Shown here: positions 1 to 7,587 of the stretch, in pieces
Layout: the number at the start of each line of letters is the position of its first letter
How positions within the stretch are numbered: the stretch's first letter is position 1
Source: Lentisphaeria bacterium
Lineage (GTDB): Bacteria; Verrucomicrobiota; Lentisphaeria; Victivallales; Victivallaceae
DNA length: 40,392 bases
Assembly (NCBI GenBank): GCA_017443585.1
Contig: JAFSYV010000181.1
Location: 1-40,392, forward strand
Direction of reading: 5' to 3'
Position numbers and translations under genes: made by a program
The notes under the pieces: generated by a model
Databases searched by the model: none
The model's input: only the letters and a program-made list of their open reading frames with translations
Told to the model about the DNA's origin: nothing

Positions 1-81
1 CCAGCTGTAGGGGTGCCCGTTGCCCTCGGTCATTCCCAGAATGCCGAGCCGGATCTTTTGCGGATCTCTGACCAAAGCCAT
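1..81 (-). CDS. Gfo/Idh/MocA-type oxidoreductase, N-terminal fragment (runs off window)
   Basis: Only the first 27 codons are inside the window. They begin MALVRDPQKIRLGILGM and continue with a TEGNGHPYSW stretch. The IRLGILGM strand followed by a Gly-rich turn is the start of a Rossmann nucleotide-binding fold, and the GMTEGNGHPYSW form is one I associate with Gfo/Idh/MocA sugar dehydrogenases of Lentisphaerota-like bacteria. The ATG (complement of 79-81) is preceded by a good AGAGGA ribosome site and by a promoter at 125-152. The assignment rests on a short stretch. Another Gfo/Idh gene lies at 901-1923, so this is probably a second dehydrogenase of the same sugar-processing neighbourhood. 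Confidence 0.6.
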   Translation of the reverse strand, partial: MALVRDPQKIRLGILGMTEGNGHPYSW

Positions 82-124
82 AAAACAATTCCTCTTTTCA
101 CCAAAAAACGGCTTCCGGAAACAT

Positions 125-152
125 AATATACCGTCTGCGGAAAATTTTTCAA
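125..152 (-). promoter_or_regulatory. Predicted sigma70-type promoter for the partial oxidoreductase gene
   Basis: On the minus strand TTGAAA (147-152) is followed after 16 bases by TATATT (125-130). It lies between the methyltransferase stop at 158 and the ATG at 81, so the partial gene probably has its own transcript. Confidence 0.6.
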
Positions 153-157
153 GTGGA

Positions 158-904
158 TCAGGCGAAGCGGCCGAGGTAGATCTCGGTCAACTGCCGTTCG
201 GTCACGACGCCGTTTTCGCCGAAGCGGTCGAAGACCTTTTGCAGTTCCGTTTCGAATCCGGCAAATCCCGCGTCTCCCGGCGCAAGGGCATAGGAGCGGG
301 ACCTCATGTTGCCCAGAAAGGCGGTCAGGTCCATGACGAAGGGATTGTCGAAGGAAACGACTTCGACTTCGGAAAAGTAGACTTCCCGCAGAAAGGCGTC
401 CCCCTCGGCGGCGGAACGTTTTCCCGCATGTCCGGCGCGGAAGCGCGGGCAGTATTTTTTGCACACCTCGTCCCGTGCGAGGGTGAATTCGTTTTTGACG
501 CAGCTGTTCCAGATGATGGCGACTTGGCCGTTCGGCCGCAGGATCCGCCGGGCTTCGTGCTTGAAAAGCTCCTCGTCCAGCCAGTGGAACGCCTGCGCGA
601 CGGTCGCGAGCTCCACCGAGCCGTCGGGCAGCCCCGTGCGCTCCCCCGAACCGTCGAGACAGGGGATGCCGGGCAGGAAACGCCGGAAAGCCGCCCGCAT
701 GGCCGCGTTGGGCTCCACGGCGCAGACCGGGGCGAACCGCCGGAGCAGACACTTGGTGAAGATCCCCGTCCCGGCGCCGATGTCGGCAACGGTTCCGCCG
801 GAGCTGCGCTCCCGGAGCCAGTCGATAGCGGCAGACGGATAGGAGGGCCGGAACCGGGCGTAATCCTCGGCCTTGGCCGTGAAAAGCTCCCGATTGTCCG
901 TCAT
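158..904 (-). CDS. Class I SAM-dependent methyltransferase
   Basis: A 248-residue protein starting MTDNRELFTAKAEDYARFRP, a common opening of the UbiE/COQ5-like Methyltransf_11/25 group. Motif I is VADIGAGTGIFT (about residues 38-49), the acidic end of strand beta2 is AVEPNA, and motif post-II is VELATVAQAFHWLDEELF, with the HW seen in many small-molecule methyltransferases. The C-terminal half carries the variable substrate region. The ATG overlaps the stop of the upstream Gfo/Idh gene (ATGA at 901-904), which indicates translational coupling. The open frame extends further upstream but only as an overlap with that gene. The substrate cannot be told. Cytoplasmic. Confidence 0.85.
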   Translation of the reverse strand: MTDNRELFTAKAEDYARFRPSYPSAAIDWLRERSSGGTVADIGAGTGIFTKCLLRRFAPVCAVEPNAAMRAAFRRFLPGIPCLDGSGERTGLPDGSVELATVAQAFHWLDEELFKHEARRILRPNGQVAIIWNSCVKNEFTLARDEVCKKYCPRFRAGHAGKRSAAEGDAFLREVYFSEVEVVSFDNPFVMDLTAFLGNMRSRSYALAPGDAGFAGFETELQKVFDRFGENGVVTERQLTEIYLGRFA

Positions 905-1923
905 GCCCACTTCGCAAGGCCCGAGGCGGCCAGAAGCACTTCGTGGACCAGCAGGTCGTGTTCGTAGGAGTAAGAGGGCTCCGCTTCGCCCCGGATCACC
1001 CGAGCCAGCTCCTCCAGCTGGACTTCGTAGCGGTCGCGCTGAGGCGGGAAGCGCAGGGTGTGGGTCCCCTTGGGGAAGCCTCCGTTCTCTTCCCGCATGA
1101 CAAGTTCGATCTCGACGCTCTTCCCGTCGAAACGCTCCACCGGACTGAAACTGATCGTGCCCTTGGTCCCGGCGATCCGGACGGCCCGCGCCCCCGTGTT
1201 GCCGGCCGACTCCGAACAGCTGCGCAAGGTCGCGAAAGCGTGAGGGTACTCCAGCACGGCCATGCAGTTGTTGTGGAGATGATCGGGGTAGCCCGGAGCG
1301 GATTTGAGGAAAGGCGTCACCCTCTCGGGGCGGCCCATGGCGGCGACGACGAAGTCGACAAGATGGGATCCCAGATTGTGCATCAGCCCGCCGGGGAATT
1401 TGCCGATGAACTCCCGGTAGCCCGCCCCCAGATAGCAGTGGTTCATGTCCGCCTGGAACTCGAAGACTTCTCCTATCAGCTTCTCGCGGACGGCCCGGAT
1501 GCAGAATTGGAAGGCGGGATTGCCCCGGAACATGTAGCCCATCTGGAAAGGCACATTCCTCTTTTTGCAGCCTTCCAGCAGTTTCCGGTAGGGTTCGAAC
1601 GTCTCCCCCGCGGGCTTGTCCATGTGCATGGCGATGCCCTTTTCCATGCAGCGCACCGCCGTCGGCACGAGGTCGTTGTTCGGAACTTCCACCGTGACCG
1701 CGTCGAGGCCGGGGAAGTTCAACGCTTCCTCGAGCGTGAACTCCCGGAATCCCTCGTAATGATCCGGATGGAAGGTCTCGGGACACCAGGGCGTTTTACA
1801 GAAACTGCGTTCGTCCACAAAGCCCAGAAGATTGAATAAATCGGGCCGTTTCTTCAGGGTCGCGAACTTGCCGATGGCGTGTTCGTGCAGGATCCCGATC
1901 TGAATGATGTTGATCTTTTCCAT
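901..1923 (-). CDS. Gfo/Idh/MocA family oxidoreductase
   Basis: A 340-residue NAD(P)-dependent dehydrogenase of the sugar/inositol type. The N-terminal Rossmann domain starts MEKINIIQIGILHEHAIGKF. The usual EKP active-site motif appears as MDKPAGE (about residue 98), with the catalytic-type Lys kept. The C-terminal alpha/beta domain has GGLMHNLGSHLVDFV, matching the GGxxxDxGxHxxD signature with the conserved His. A GAGG-type ribosome site lies inside the end of the upstream dehydrogenase gene, only four bases away, so the two are cotranscribed, and the 3' end overlaps the methyltransferase gene. The opening GILHEH replaces the usual GxGxxG with a looser turn, as in several Lentisphaerota members. 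Oxidation or epimerisation of a sugar or sugar acid is the likely role; the substrate is unknown. Confidence 0.85.
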   Translation of the reverse strand: MEKINIIQIGILHEHAIGKFATLKKRPDLFNLLGFVDERSFCKTPWCPETFHPDHYEGFREFTLEEALNFPGLDAVTVEVPNNDLVPTAVRCMEKGIAMHMDKPAGETFEPYRKLLEGCKKRNVPFQMGYMFRGNPAFQFCIRAVREKLIGEVFEFQADMNHCYLGAGYREFIGKFPGGLMHNLGSHLVDFVVAAMGRPERVTPFLKSAPGYPDHLHNNCMAVLEYPHAFATLRSCSESAGNTGARAVRIAGTKGTISFSPVERFDGKSVEIELVMREENGGFPKGTHTLRFPPQRDRYEVQLEELARVIRGEAEPSYSYEHDLLVHEVLLAASGLAKWA

Positions 1924-1927
1924 GATC

Positions 1928-2959
1928 TCACTCCTCCTTCAAGAGATTCCAGTCGAAGACGATCCCCATGGGCGGGTTGGGGTCGTTGAGAAGCGTGTCG
2001 TAAAGGGAAGTGCACTCCGCCGGGCTGACGACCTTGCGGATCAGCGAGGCGAAGTCGAACCGGCCCGTGGCCAGAAACCGCAGGATCGTTTCGTAGTCGT
2101 CGTGTTCGGTCCACTCCCCAGGGCGGGACTCCGTCTTGGGCCGGTTGCTGGTGTGGGCTCCGATGAGCGTGATGCCCGGCAGATGCACTTCGCGGTAGAA
2201 GTCGATGGCGCAGTCGGGGATCCGGGTGCACCCGAGGAGAGAGATCCGCCCCATCTTGGCGGTGTAGGCGAGGGCCTGTTTCAAGGCGGCGGCCTTGCCC
2301 GTCACCTCCACCACGGCGTTGACGCCTCCGCCCGAAGCGGCCCGGACCTTTTCCGTGAAATCGGGATCCCGGGGGTCGAAGACCGCGTCCGCCCCCAGTT
2401 TGAGGGCCAGCTCCCGCCGCTCGGGGGAAAAGTCGCAGGCGAGAAGAGGGGCCGCGCCGGAAAGTCTCGCCGCCTGCAAGGCGATTTGGCCCAGGATGCC
2501 CAGCCCGGCGATCATCACCGATTCGCCCATCTGGATCCGGAGCTTCCGGACGCCCAGCATGGGGAAGGAGGCGATGTGGACGAAGGCCGCCTGTTCCAGC
2601 CGCACCCTCGGATCGGTGATCTTGTGGACTCCCCCCCAGACGGGAGCCGCCGGAGCCCCGGCGAAGGAACGGTGGCCGTGCCAGGGAACGACCACAAGGT
2701 CCCCTTCGGCGAAGTTTTTCACCTCGTTTCCGACGCGGACCACCCGCCCTGCGGCGCTGTAGCCGGGGTAGAAGGGGAAATGCTGCCCCGAGTTGTTGGA
2801 TTTTCCCGAGATCCACGCGCACTCGGTGCCCGCGCTGACCGCGCTGTAAAGGGTCTTGACCAGCACCGCATCCGGGGGCAGAGCCCCGTCGTCGAATTCG
2901 CAGGTTTCCAGCGTGACTTTGCCCGGCTCCATGGCCGCGACGACTTTTACCGAAAGCAT
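1928..2959 (-). CDS. Medium-chain alcohol dehydrogenase-like oxidoreductase (MDR)
   Basis: A 343-residue MDR protein. The GroES-like N-terminal half has TLYSAVSAGTECAWISG where zinc enzymes carry a Cys and a GHE motif, so the catalytic zinc ligands seem absent; this SAGTE form is known from zinc-free relatives. The Rossmann half has MIAGLGILGQIALQAARLSG, then VVEVTGK. I chose MLSVKV at 2959 because a perfect AGGAGG stands seven bases upstream; the frame is open back to 3028 but the predicted promoter at 3007-3035 rules that part out. First gene of a three-gene operon with a Gfo/Idh enzyme and a methyltransferase. MDR plus Gfo/Idh pairs are common in sugar-oxidising pathways. Confidence 0.8.
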   Translation of the reverse strand: MLSVKVVAAMEPGKVTLETCEFDDGALPPDAVLVKTLYSAVSAGTECAWISGKSNNSGQHFPFYPGYSAAGRVVRVGNEVKNFAEGDLVVVPWHGHRSFAGAPAAPVWGGVHKITDPRVRLEQAAFVHIASFPMLGVRKLRIQMGESVMIAGLGILGQIALQAARLSGAAPLLACDFSPERRELALKLGADAVFDPRDPDFTEKVRAASGGGVNAVVEVTGKAAALKQALAYTAKMGRISLLGCTRIPDCAIDFYREVHLPGITLIGAHTSNRPKTESRPGEWTEHDDYETILRFLATGRFDFASLIRKVVSPAECTSLYDTLLNDPNPPMGIVFDWNLLKEE

Positions 2960-3006
2960 TTTTCCTCCTTGGGGAAGTTCCCCGCAAGTTTTCGTTTGCC
3001 GGGGAT

Positions 3007-3035
3007 AATATGCCACATGAAAAATCAAAAATCAA
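3007..3035 (-). promoter_or_regulatory. Predicted promoter for the MDR-Gfo/Idh-methyltransferase operon
   Basis: Minus strand: TTGATT (3030-3035), 17-base spacer, CATATT (3007-3012). It lies 48 bases upstream of the chosen ATG and is back-to-back with the promoter at 3076-3104. Confidence 0.5.
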
Positions 3036-3075
3036 GAGCCGTTCTCCGAAATGTGGCCAAAAAATCCGCCGCCGG

Positions 3076-3104
3076 TTGAAAAATGCGAAAGAAGGTGGTA
3101 TATT
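3076..3104 (+). promoter_or_regulatory. Predicted promoter for the MBL-esterase-Sel1 unit
   Basis: TTGAAA (3076-3081), 17 bases, TATATT (3099-3104), about 50 bases before the ATG at 3157. A textbook spacing and the same consensus as elsewhere in the window. Confidence 0.7.
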
Positions 3105-3156
3105 TTCCCAAAAGCCGCCCCCGAGGCGGTCGAACTTGCGAAGAAGGAGAGACAAA

Positions 3157-4059
3157 ATGAAGAAAAAAACGTTCATCGCCGCCCTGTTCTGCTGCCTCGT
3201 TCCGTTGCTGTCGGGAGCAACCGAAGTCCCGACCCCCGACCCGCTGCTGAAACTTCAGGGCAGCGCTTCCGCAACGCTCAAAGTCTTCGACCTCCCCGGC
3301 AGCATCGTCGCCGCCATCGAGGACCAGCCGGGGCGGATGCCCGCGGCATTGTTCCGCAGCATCGACCCGAACAAAAGGGTCCGGCTGCCGAACTCTTTTC
3401 CCTCCTCCATCAACGTCTTTCTCGTCAAGAACAAAAAGAACGGAAAACACTTCCTCATCGACGCGGGCTTCGGCCGGCCGTCGAGCCGCCTTCTGCCCGA
3501 TCTGAAGGCGGCGGGGATCTCGCCCGAGATGATTTCGGGGATCCTCATCACCCACATCCATCCCGACCACGTGGGGGGGCTCACCCGGCCCGACGGCAAG
3601 GCCGCCTTTCCGCAAGCCAAAGTCTTCATCGCCCGCAAGGAGTACGAGGCGTGGAAGAACGATCCGAACCGGGCGGGCCTTGCGAAACACCTGACGCCCT
3701 GCCGGAATGATCTCGTCCTCTTCGATTTCGGCCGGGAGATACCCGGCACGGGACTGACGCCCCTTTTCTACCCCGGACACACCCCCGGCCACACAGTTTT
3801 CGACCTGAAGACCGGGCCGAAGGGGGAACGGGTCACCTTCGCGGGCGACATCGTCCACGCCGCCGACCTTCAGATCAAGGCGTACGATTTCTGCGCCAGG
3901 TTCGACATGGAGCCCCGCACCGCCGTCGAATCCCGGAAAAAACTTCTCGAACGGGGAGGCTGCTGGTTCGGCGCCCACATTTCCTTCCCCGGCCGGGCCC
4001 GCATCGTCCGCAGGACGACGGACTCCGGCGCCGCATTTTTCAGCTACACCGTGAAATAA
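3157..4059 (+). CDS. Exported metallo-beta-lactamase-fold hydrolase
   Basis: A 300-residue protein. MKKKTFIAALFCCLVPLLSG is a signal peptide (probable cleavage after SGA), so it should act in the periplasm. The metal-binding motif is THIHPDHVGG with ligands His133, His135, Asp137 and His138. Further MBL ligands are in PGHTPGHTVF, FAGDIVHA and the late GAHISFPG, so the binuclear site looks complete. The ATG follows AGAAGGAGAG at good distance. The frame is open upstream to 3010, but that part contains the promoter. It is probably cotranscribed with the esterase (19 bases downstream). Family members range from lactonases to phosphodiesterases and sulfatases; the PGHTPGHT form is frequent in lactonase-like hydrolases. 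The substrate is not resolvable. Confidence 0.85.
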   Translation: MKKKTFIAALFCCLVPLLSGATEVPTPDPLLKLQGSASATLKVFDLPGSIVAAIEDQPGRMPAALFRSIDPNKRVRLPNSFPSSINVFLVKNKKNGKHFLIDAGFGRPSSRLLPDLKAAGISPEMISGILITHIHPDHVGGLTRPDGKAAFPQAKVFIARKEYEAWKNDPNRAGLAKHLTPCRNDLVLFDFGREIPGTGLTPLFYPGHTPGHTVFDLKTGPKGERVTFAGDIVHAADLQIKAYDFCARFDMEPRTAVESRKKLLERGGCWFGAHISFPGRARIVRRTTDSGAAFFSYTVK

Positions 4060-4078
4060 ACCGACAAAGGGAAAAAAC

Positions 4079-6037
4079 ATGCTCGATTTCCGTTCCATCT
4101 ACGGCGGTATGCTCCAAGCGCATACCGTGAGTTCGATCCGGGAGCTGAACGCCGCCCGCGCCGCCCGGATCGACGCGCTCAAAACGAAAGAAGAGGCGCA
4201 AGGTTACGTGGAAGAGGTCCGGGGGAAGATCGCGAAGATCTTCGCGATGCCTTCCGACCGCTCCGTGCCGGAGTGCGAATTTGCCGGGACCGTGGAACAC
4301 GATCGGTTCCGGATCGAAAAGATCATCTACTACAGCCGGGAAAAGTTCCCCGTGACGGCAAATCTGTACCTGCCCCGGAGCGCAGGGAAGCACCCGGCGG
4401 TGCTCCTGCTCTGCGGCCACGGGCAGGAGGGCAAGGCCACGGACACCTATCAGGCCGCCGCGCAGAATCTGGCGCTGCAGGGGTACGTGGTGCTGGTGCC
4501 GGACCCCGCCGGACAGGGGGAGCGGTGGCAGTTCGTGAACGTGCCGGGCGGCGCCGACGTCCACGGCAGGTGCACCTGGGAGCACTCCATGATGGGGAAA
4601 CAGCTCCGGCTCTGCGGCGATTACTTCGGCGCGTGGCGGGCTTACGACGCCCTGCGGGGGCTGGATCTTCTCCTTTCCCGCCCCGAGGTGGATCCCGCAC
4701 GGGTGGGGATCACGGGCAACTCCGGCGGCGGCACCATGACCACCTTCGTGCAGGCCCTCGATCCCCGCTTCACCATGGCGGCCCCCAGCTGCTACGTCAC
4801 CAGCTGGCAGCGGAATTGGGAAAACGAGATCGCCGCCGACGCCGAACAGATCCCTCCGGGGATCCTGGCCGCCGGGTGTGAGATGGGGGATTTCCTCCTC
4901 GCCTACGCCCCCCGGCCCATCCTGCTCCTGGGGCAGAAGAACGACTTTTTCGACGCGCGGGGGCTCAAGGAGACCTGGGAACAGGCCCGGAAGGTCTACA
5001 AACTTCTTGGGGCGGAAGAAAACCTCCAGTACTTCATCGGGCCCACCAATCACGGCTACTCCGTGGAAAACCGGGAGGCCATGTACCGCTTCTTCGCTTC
5101 TTACGCCAGGCCGGAAGGGACTCCGGCGGAGGATCCCGGAACGGAGCTCCTGAGCGAAAAAGAGCTTTCCTGCACGGAAACGGGGCAGATCATGACCTCC
5201 CGGCCGGAGCTTTCGACCATCCACGATCTTATCGTCCGCAAGGCGGCGGAACTCAAGGCCGCCCGGCGGCCCCTCTCCCCGGCGGAGCTCAAAGCCCGGC
5301 TGCGGCAGGCCCTGCGGATCCCGGCGGAAATACCCGTGCCCTACGCCCGGATCCTCCGGCCCGTCTACCTGAGCGCCATCCCGGCGGAACGGGCCTGCCT
5401 TTCCCGCTTCGGCCTCGAAGGGGAGCCGGGGCTTTTCACCACGCTGAAGCTCGACGCCCGGAGCGCTTTCATGCACTTCCCCGCCTTGGAAAAGCTTAAC
5501 ATCTACCTGCCCCATCTGGATGCAGGCAGCGAGGTCGTCCAGCTGGACCGGGACCCGGAGGAACTTTACGCCGGGTTCGATTACCGGGGCACGGGGGAAA
5601 GCGCCCCCCTCACGGGAACTTGGGGCCCCGATTTCCGCAAGTTCAACATGACCCACAATCACGAATACCACTTCGACAGCGTGGCGCTGATGTTCGGGTC
5701 TTCCATGATCGGGCTGCGGACGCTCGACACGCTGCGCGCCGTCGCCTTCGTCAAGAGTTCCGGCGTGAAGCACCTGCATCTCGCCGGGCGGGGGCTGGGA
5801 GCCTTCCCCGCCCTCATGGCGGCGCTCCTTGCGGACGAGGTGGAAAGCCTCACCCTCTACGACGCGCCCGAGTCCTACGAGAGCATGGTGCAAAAATACG
5901 TGACCCACTGGCCCCAGTCCTGCATGATCCCCGGAGCATTGGAATTCACCGATCTGCCGGAGCTCTACGCCGCCGTCAAGGCCGAAAAGCCCCTCGATAT
6001 CGTGAATTTCGTCCGGGAGCCTCTTCCCCAACTTTGA
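4079..6037 (+). CDS. Alpha/beta-hydrolase esterase (acetyl-xylan-esterase-like), two domains
   Basis: A 652-residue protein without a signal peptide. The first domain (about residues 60-345) is a prolyl-oligopeptidase/acetyl-xylan-esterase-like hydrolase: nucleophile elbow GNSGGG with Ser215, acid in QKNDFFD (Asp289), and His325 in TNHGYS. The second part (about 360-652) again looks like an alpha/beta-hydrolase core, but the expected nucleophile elbow reads GRGLG (570-574), with Gly572 in the Ser position, so it is probably structural or substrate-binding. It lies between the MBL-fold hydrolase and the Sel1-repeat gene and probably shares their transcript. A deacetylase or ester hydrolase acting on imported plant or host glycan pieces is the best guess. 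The start has a modest AAAGGGA site. Confidence 0.75.
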   Translation: MLDFRSIYGGMLQAHTVSSIRELNAARAARIDALKTKEEAQGYVEEVRGKIAKIFAMPSDRSVPECEFAGTVEHDRFRIEKIIYYSREKFPVTANLYLPRSAGKHPAVLLLCGHGQEGKATDTYQAAAQNLALQGYVVLVPDPAGQGERWQFVNVPGGADVHGRCTWEHSMMGKQLRLCGDYFGAWRAYDALRGLDLLLSRPEVDPARVGITGNSGGGTMTTFVQALDPRFTMAAPSCYVTSWQRNWENEIAADAEQIPPGILAAGCEMGDFLLAYAPRPILLLGQKNDFFDARGLKETWEQARKVYKLLGAEENLQYFIGPTNHGYSVENREAMYRFFASYARPEGTPAEDPGTELLSEKELSCTETGQIMTSRPELSTIHDLIVRKAAELKAARRPLSPAELKARLRQALRIPAEIPVPYARILRPVYLSAIPAERACLSRFGLEGEPGLFTTLKLDARSAFMHFPALEKLNIYLPHLDAGSEVVQLDRDPEELYAGFDYRGTGESAPLTGTWGPDFRKFNMTHNHEYHFDSVALMFGSSMIGLRTLDTLRAVAFVKSSGVKHLHLAGRGLGAFPALMAALLADEVESLTLYDAPESYESMVQKYVTHWPQSCMIPGALEFTDLPELYAAVKAEKPLDIVNFVREPLPQL

Positions 6038-6073
6038 AGGGAAGAGTTCATCGCCAAAATGGAGGGAAAAACA

Positions 6074-7540
6074 ATGACGGGCAAATTTGAAGGAGCTGCC
6101 GCCGCCCTTTTGGCAGGCGTCTGTATGTTGGTCCCGCTCCTGTCTCCCCTGTACGGAGCGGAGCCGGCTGAGGATCCCCAGGCGGCCTTCGAGGCGGGCC
6201 GGAGGTTCGCCTTGGGCCAGGGAACGAAACAGGACCTCGTCAAGGCGGCCTTTTATCTCGAAAAGGCCGTCCGGGCGGAACATCCTCCACGGGGGGCGCT
6301 CCTGCTGGCGGGAATCGTCGACGCGGAGCTGAAAAAGTACAAGGAAGCCTACGCCTGTCTGGAAAAAGCCGCGAAAATCGGACAGCCCGAAGCGTGGGAA
6401 AAGCTGGCGGACCTTTATGAGGCGGGAAACGGGATCGACGCTCCCCATCCCCGGTGGGCCTGCCTCTGCCGCAAGGCGGCGTACCGCCTTGCGCCTTCGC
6501 CGCGTTTGGAATACCGCATCGCCCTGGCGGCGGCCCGCTCCGGCGACCGGAAAGAGGCGGAAAAGTGGATGAAAAAGGCCGCCGCCGGAAATCACGCCCC
6601 CGCCCGGAAGTTTCTCGCCGACCCGAAAAGCTTCGAGAAGCTCTGCCCCAGGGCCGCCGGGCAGGAGCCCAAGGGGGAAGCGCTCCGCGGGGCCGTGGAC
6701 AGCCACTTCGAATCCCAGCGCAAGATCCTCGGAACGGACGCCCGTACCGTTCTGACCGAACTCAGCAAACGGCCGGAGATCACGGGGAAGGAACCCATGC
6801 TGCGATTGCCCCAGCCGCCGGATCTGCATCTCAAGAGCTGGTCTTTCCACAGGGAAGCGGTAGAGGAAAAAATCGCAAAATCCCTTTTCCTTTCCCGTGA
6901 AGGGGACGAGCGGTGGTTCGACGACGCCTTCGAGAAGGAGCCCCTTCAGGAAAATCTCTATTATCCCAATCCCACGATCAGGATGATCAACTACGCCTAC
7001 GAAGATGAACTGAGGGGGGCCCTCATCCGTTCGAAATACAAGCCCTGCACCGCGGAATTCACGCGGAAAGTGGTGAAGCAGCTGGATCCTGAGAAGATCG
7101 GCAAGCAGCTGGAAAACGACATGTGGCGGATCGAAGACGATCTGTTTTTCCACATCCACGGGAACTTTCAGGGGCGCTGGCAGCTGCGCACCTACAGCTT
7201 CATCGGCCTGATCGACGGGACATACGTCGTACTCTGCTCCTTCGACACGCCCCCCGGCAAGGAGGAGGCGGACATGGCGGCGGGCCTTCTCGCCCGCAAC
7301 GAAAGCTGCCTGAACAACTTCGCCGTGAAGCTGGCCGCGGGAGAAACGAACAGCATTTTCCGGCAGGATGACGAAGCCGAGGCGATCTTCGAGGCGCTGA
7401 TCGAAAAACACAACCCCGTCGCCGCTTACAACATGGCCGTCCTCTGCCGGAACCGGAACCGGAAAGACCTTGCCGCGAAATACCTGGCTCTGGCCAAACG
7501 GTTCGCCGCCGAAAGGAAGGTCGACGTCAAGCTGCCCTGA
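6074..7540 (+). CDS. Exported Sel1/TPR-repeat protein of unknown function
   Basis: A 488-residue protein. I chose the ATG at 6074 because GGAGGG stands seven bases before it; an in-frame ATG at 6059 would overlap that site. The first 35 residues are a signal peptide (LLAGVCMLVPLLSPLYGA). Residues about 38-180 carry Sel1/TPR-type helical repeats, recognisable as alternating small and aromatic residues with G-x-G-D loops such as FALGQGTKQDLVKAAFYLEKA and LYEAGNGIDAP. A central region (about 200-430) is unlike anything I recognise, and another TPR-like helix pair closes the protein (VAAYNMAVLCRNR). Such proteins usually mediate protein-protein contacts. Last gene of the unit beginning at 3157. 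Seen: repeats and signal peptide; function unknown. Confidence 0.75.
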   Translation: MTGKFEGAAAALLAGVCMLVPLLSPLYGAEPAEDPQAAFEAGRRFALGQGTKQDLVKAAFYLEKAVRAEHPPRGALLLAGIVDAELKKYKEAYACLEKAAKIGQPEAWEKLADLYEAGNGIDAPHPRWACLCRKAAYRLAPSPRLEYRIALAAARSGDRKEAEKWMKKAAAGNHAPARKFLADPKSFEKLCPRAAGQEPKGEALRGAVDSHFESQRKILGTDARTVLTELSKRPEITGKEPMLRLPQPPDLHLKSWSFHREAVEEKIAKSLFLSREGDERWFDDAFEKEPLQENLYYPNPTIRMINYAYEDELRGALIRSKYKPCTAEFTRKVVKQLDPEKIGKQLENDMWRIEDDLFFHIHGNFQGRWQLRTYSFIGLIDGTYVVLCSFDTPPGKEEADMAAGLLARNESCLNNFAVKLAAGETNSIFRQDDEAEAIFEALIEKHNPVAAYNMAVLCRNRNRKDLAAKYLALAKRFAAERKVDVKLP

Positions 7541-7572
7541 AAAAAAGAGGCCGGAAGGTCTCCCTTCCGGCC
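7540..7572 (-). terminator. Rho-independent terminator of the Sir2-serpin unit
   Basis: A perfect 10-bp inverted repeat GGCCGGAAGG / CCTTCCGGCC (7549-7558 and 7563-7572) with a 4-base loop. Read on the minus strand it is followed by TC and a run of seven T, so it ends the serpin transcript. The plus-strand Sel1 gene stops at 7540, so the hairpin may also act weakly in the other direction. Confidence 0.85.
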
Positions 7573-7587
7573 CGGATCCCGAAAAGT

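Noticed and set aside
4040..7411. A 1123-codon open frame on the minus strand
   Set aside because: It lies exactly antisense to the esterase and Sel1 genes, has no ribosome site and reads as Gly/Arg/Pro/Leu-rich text; it is a by-product of GC-rich codon use.
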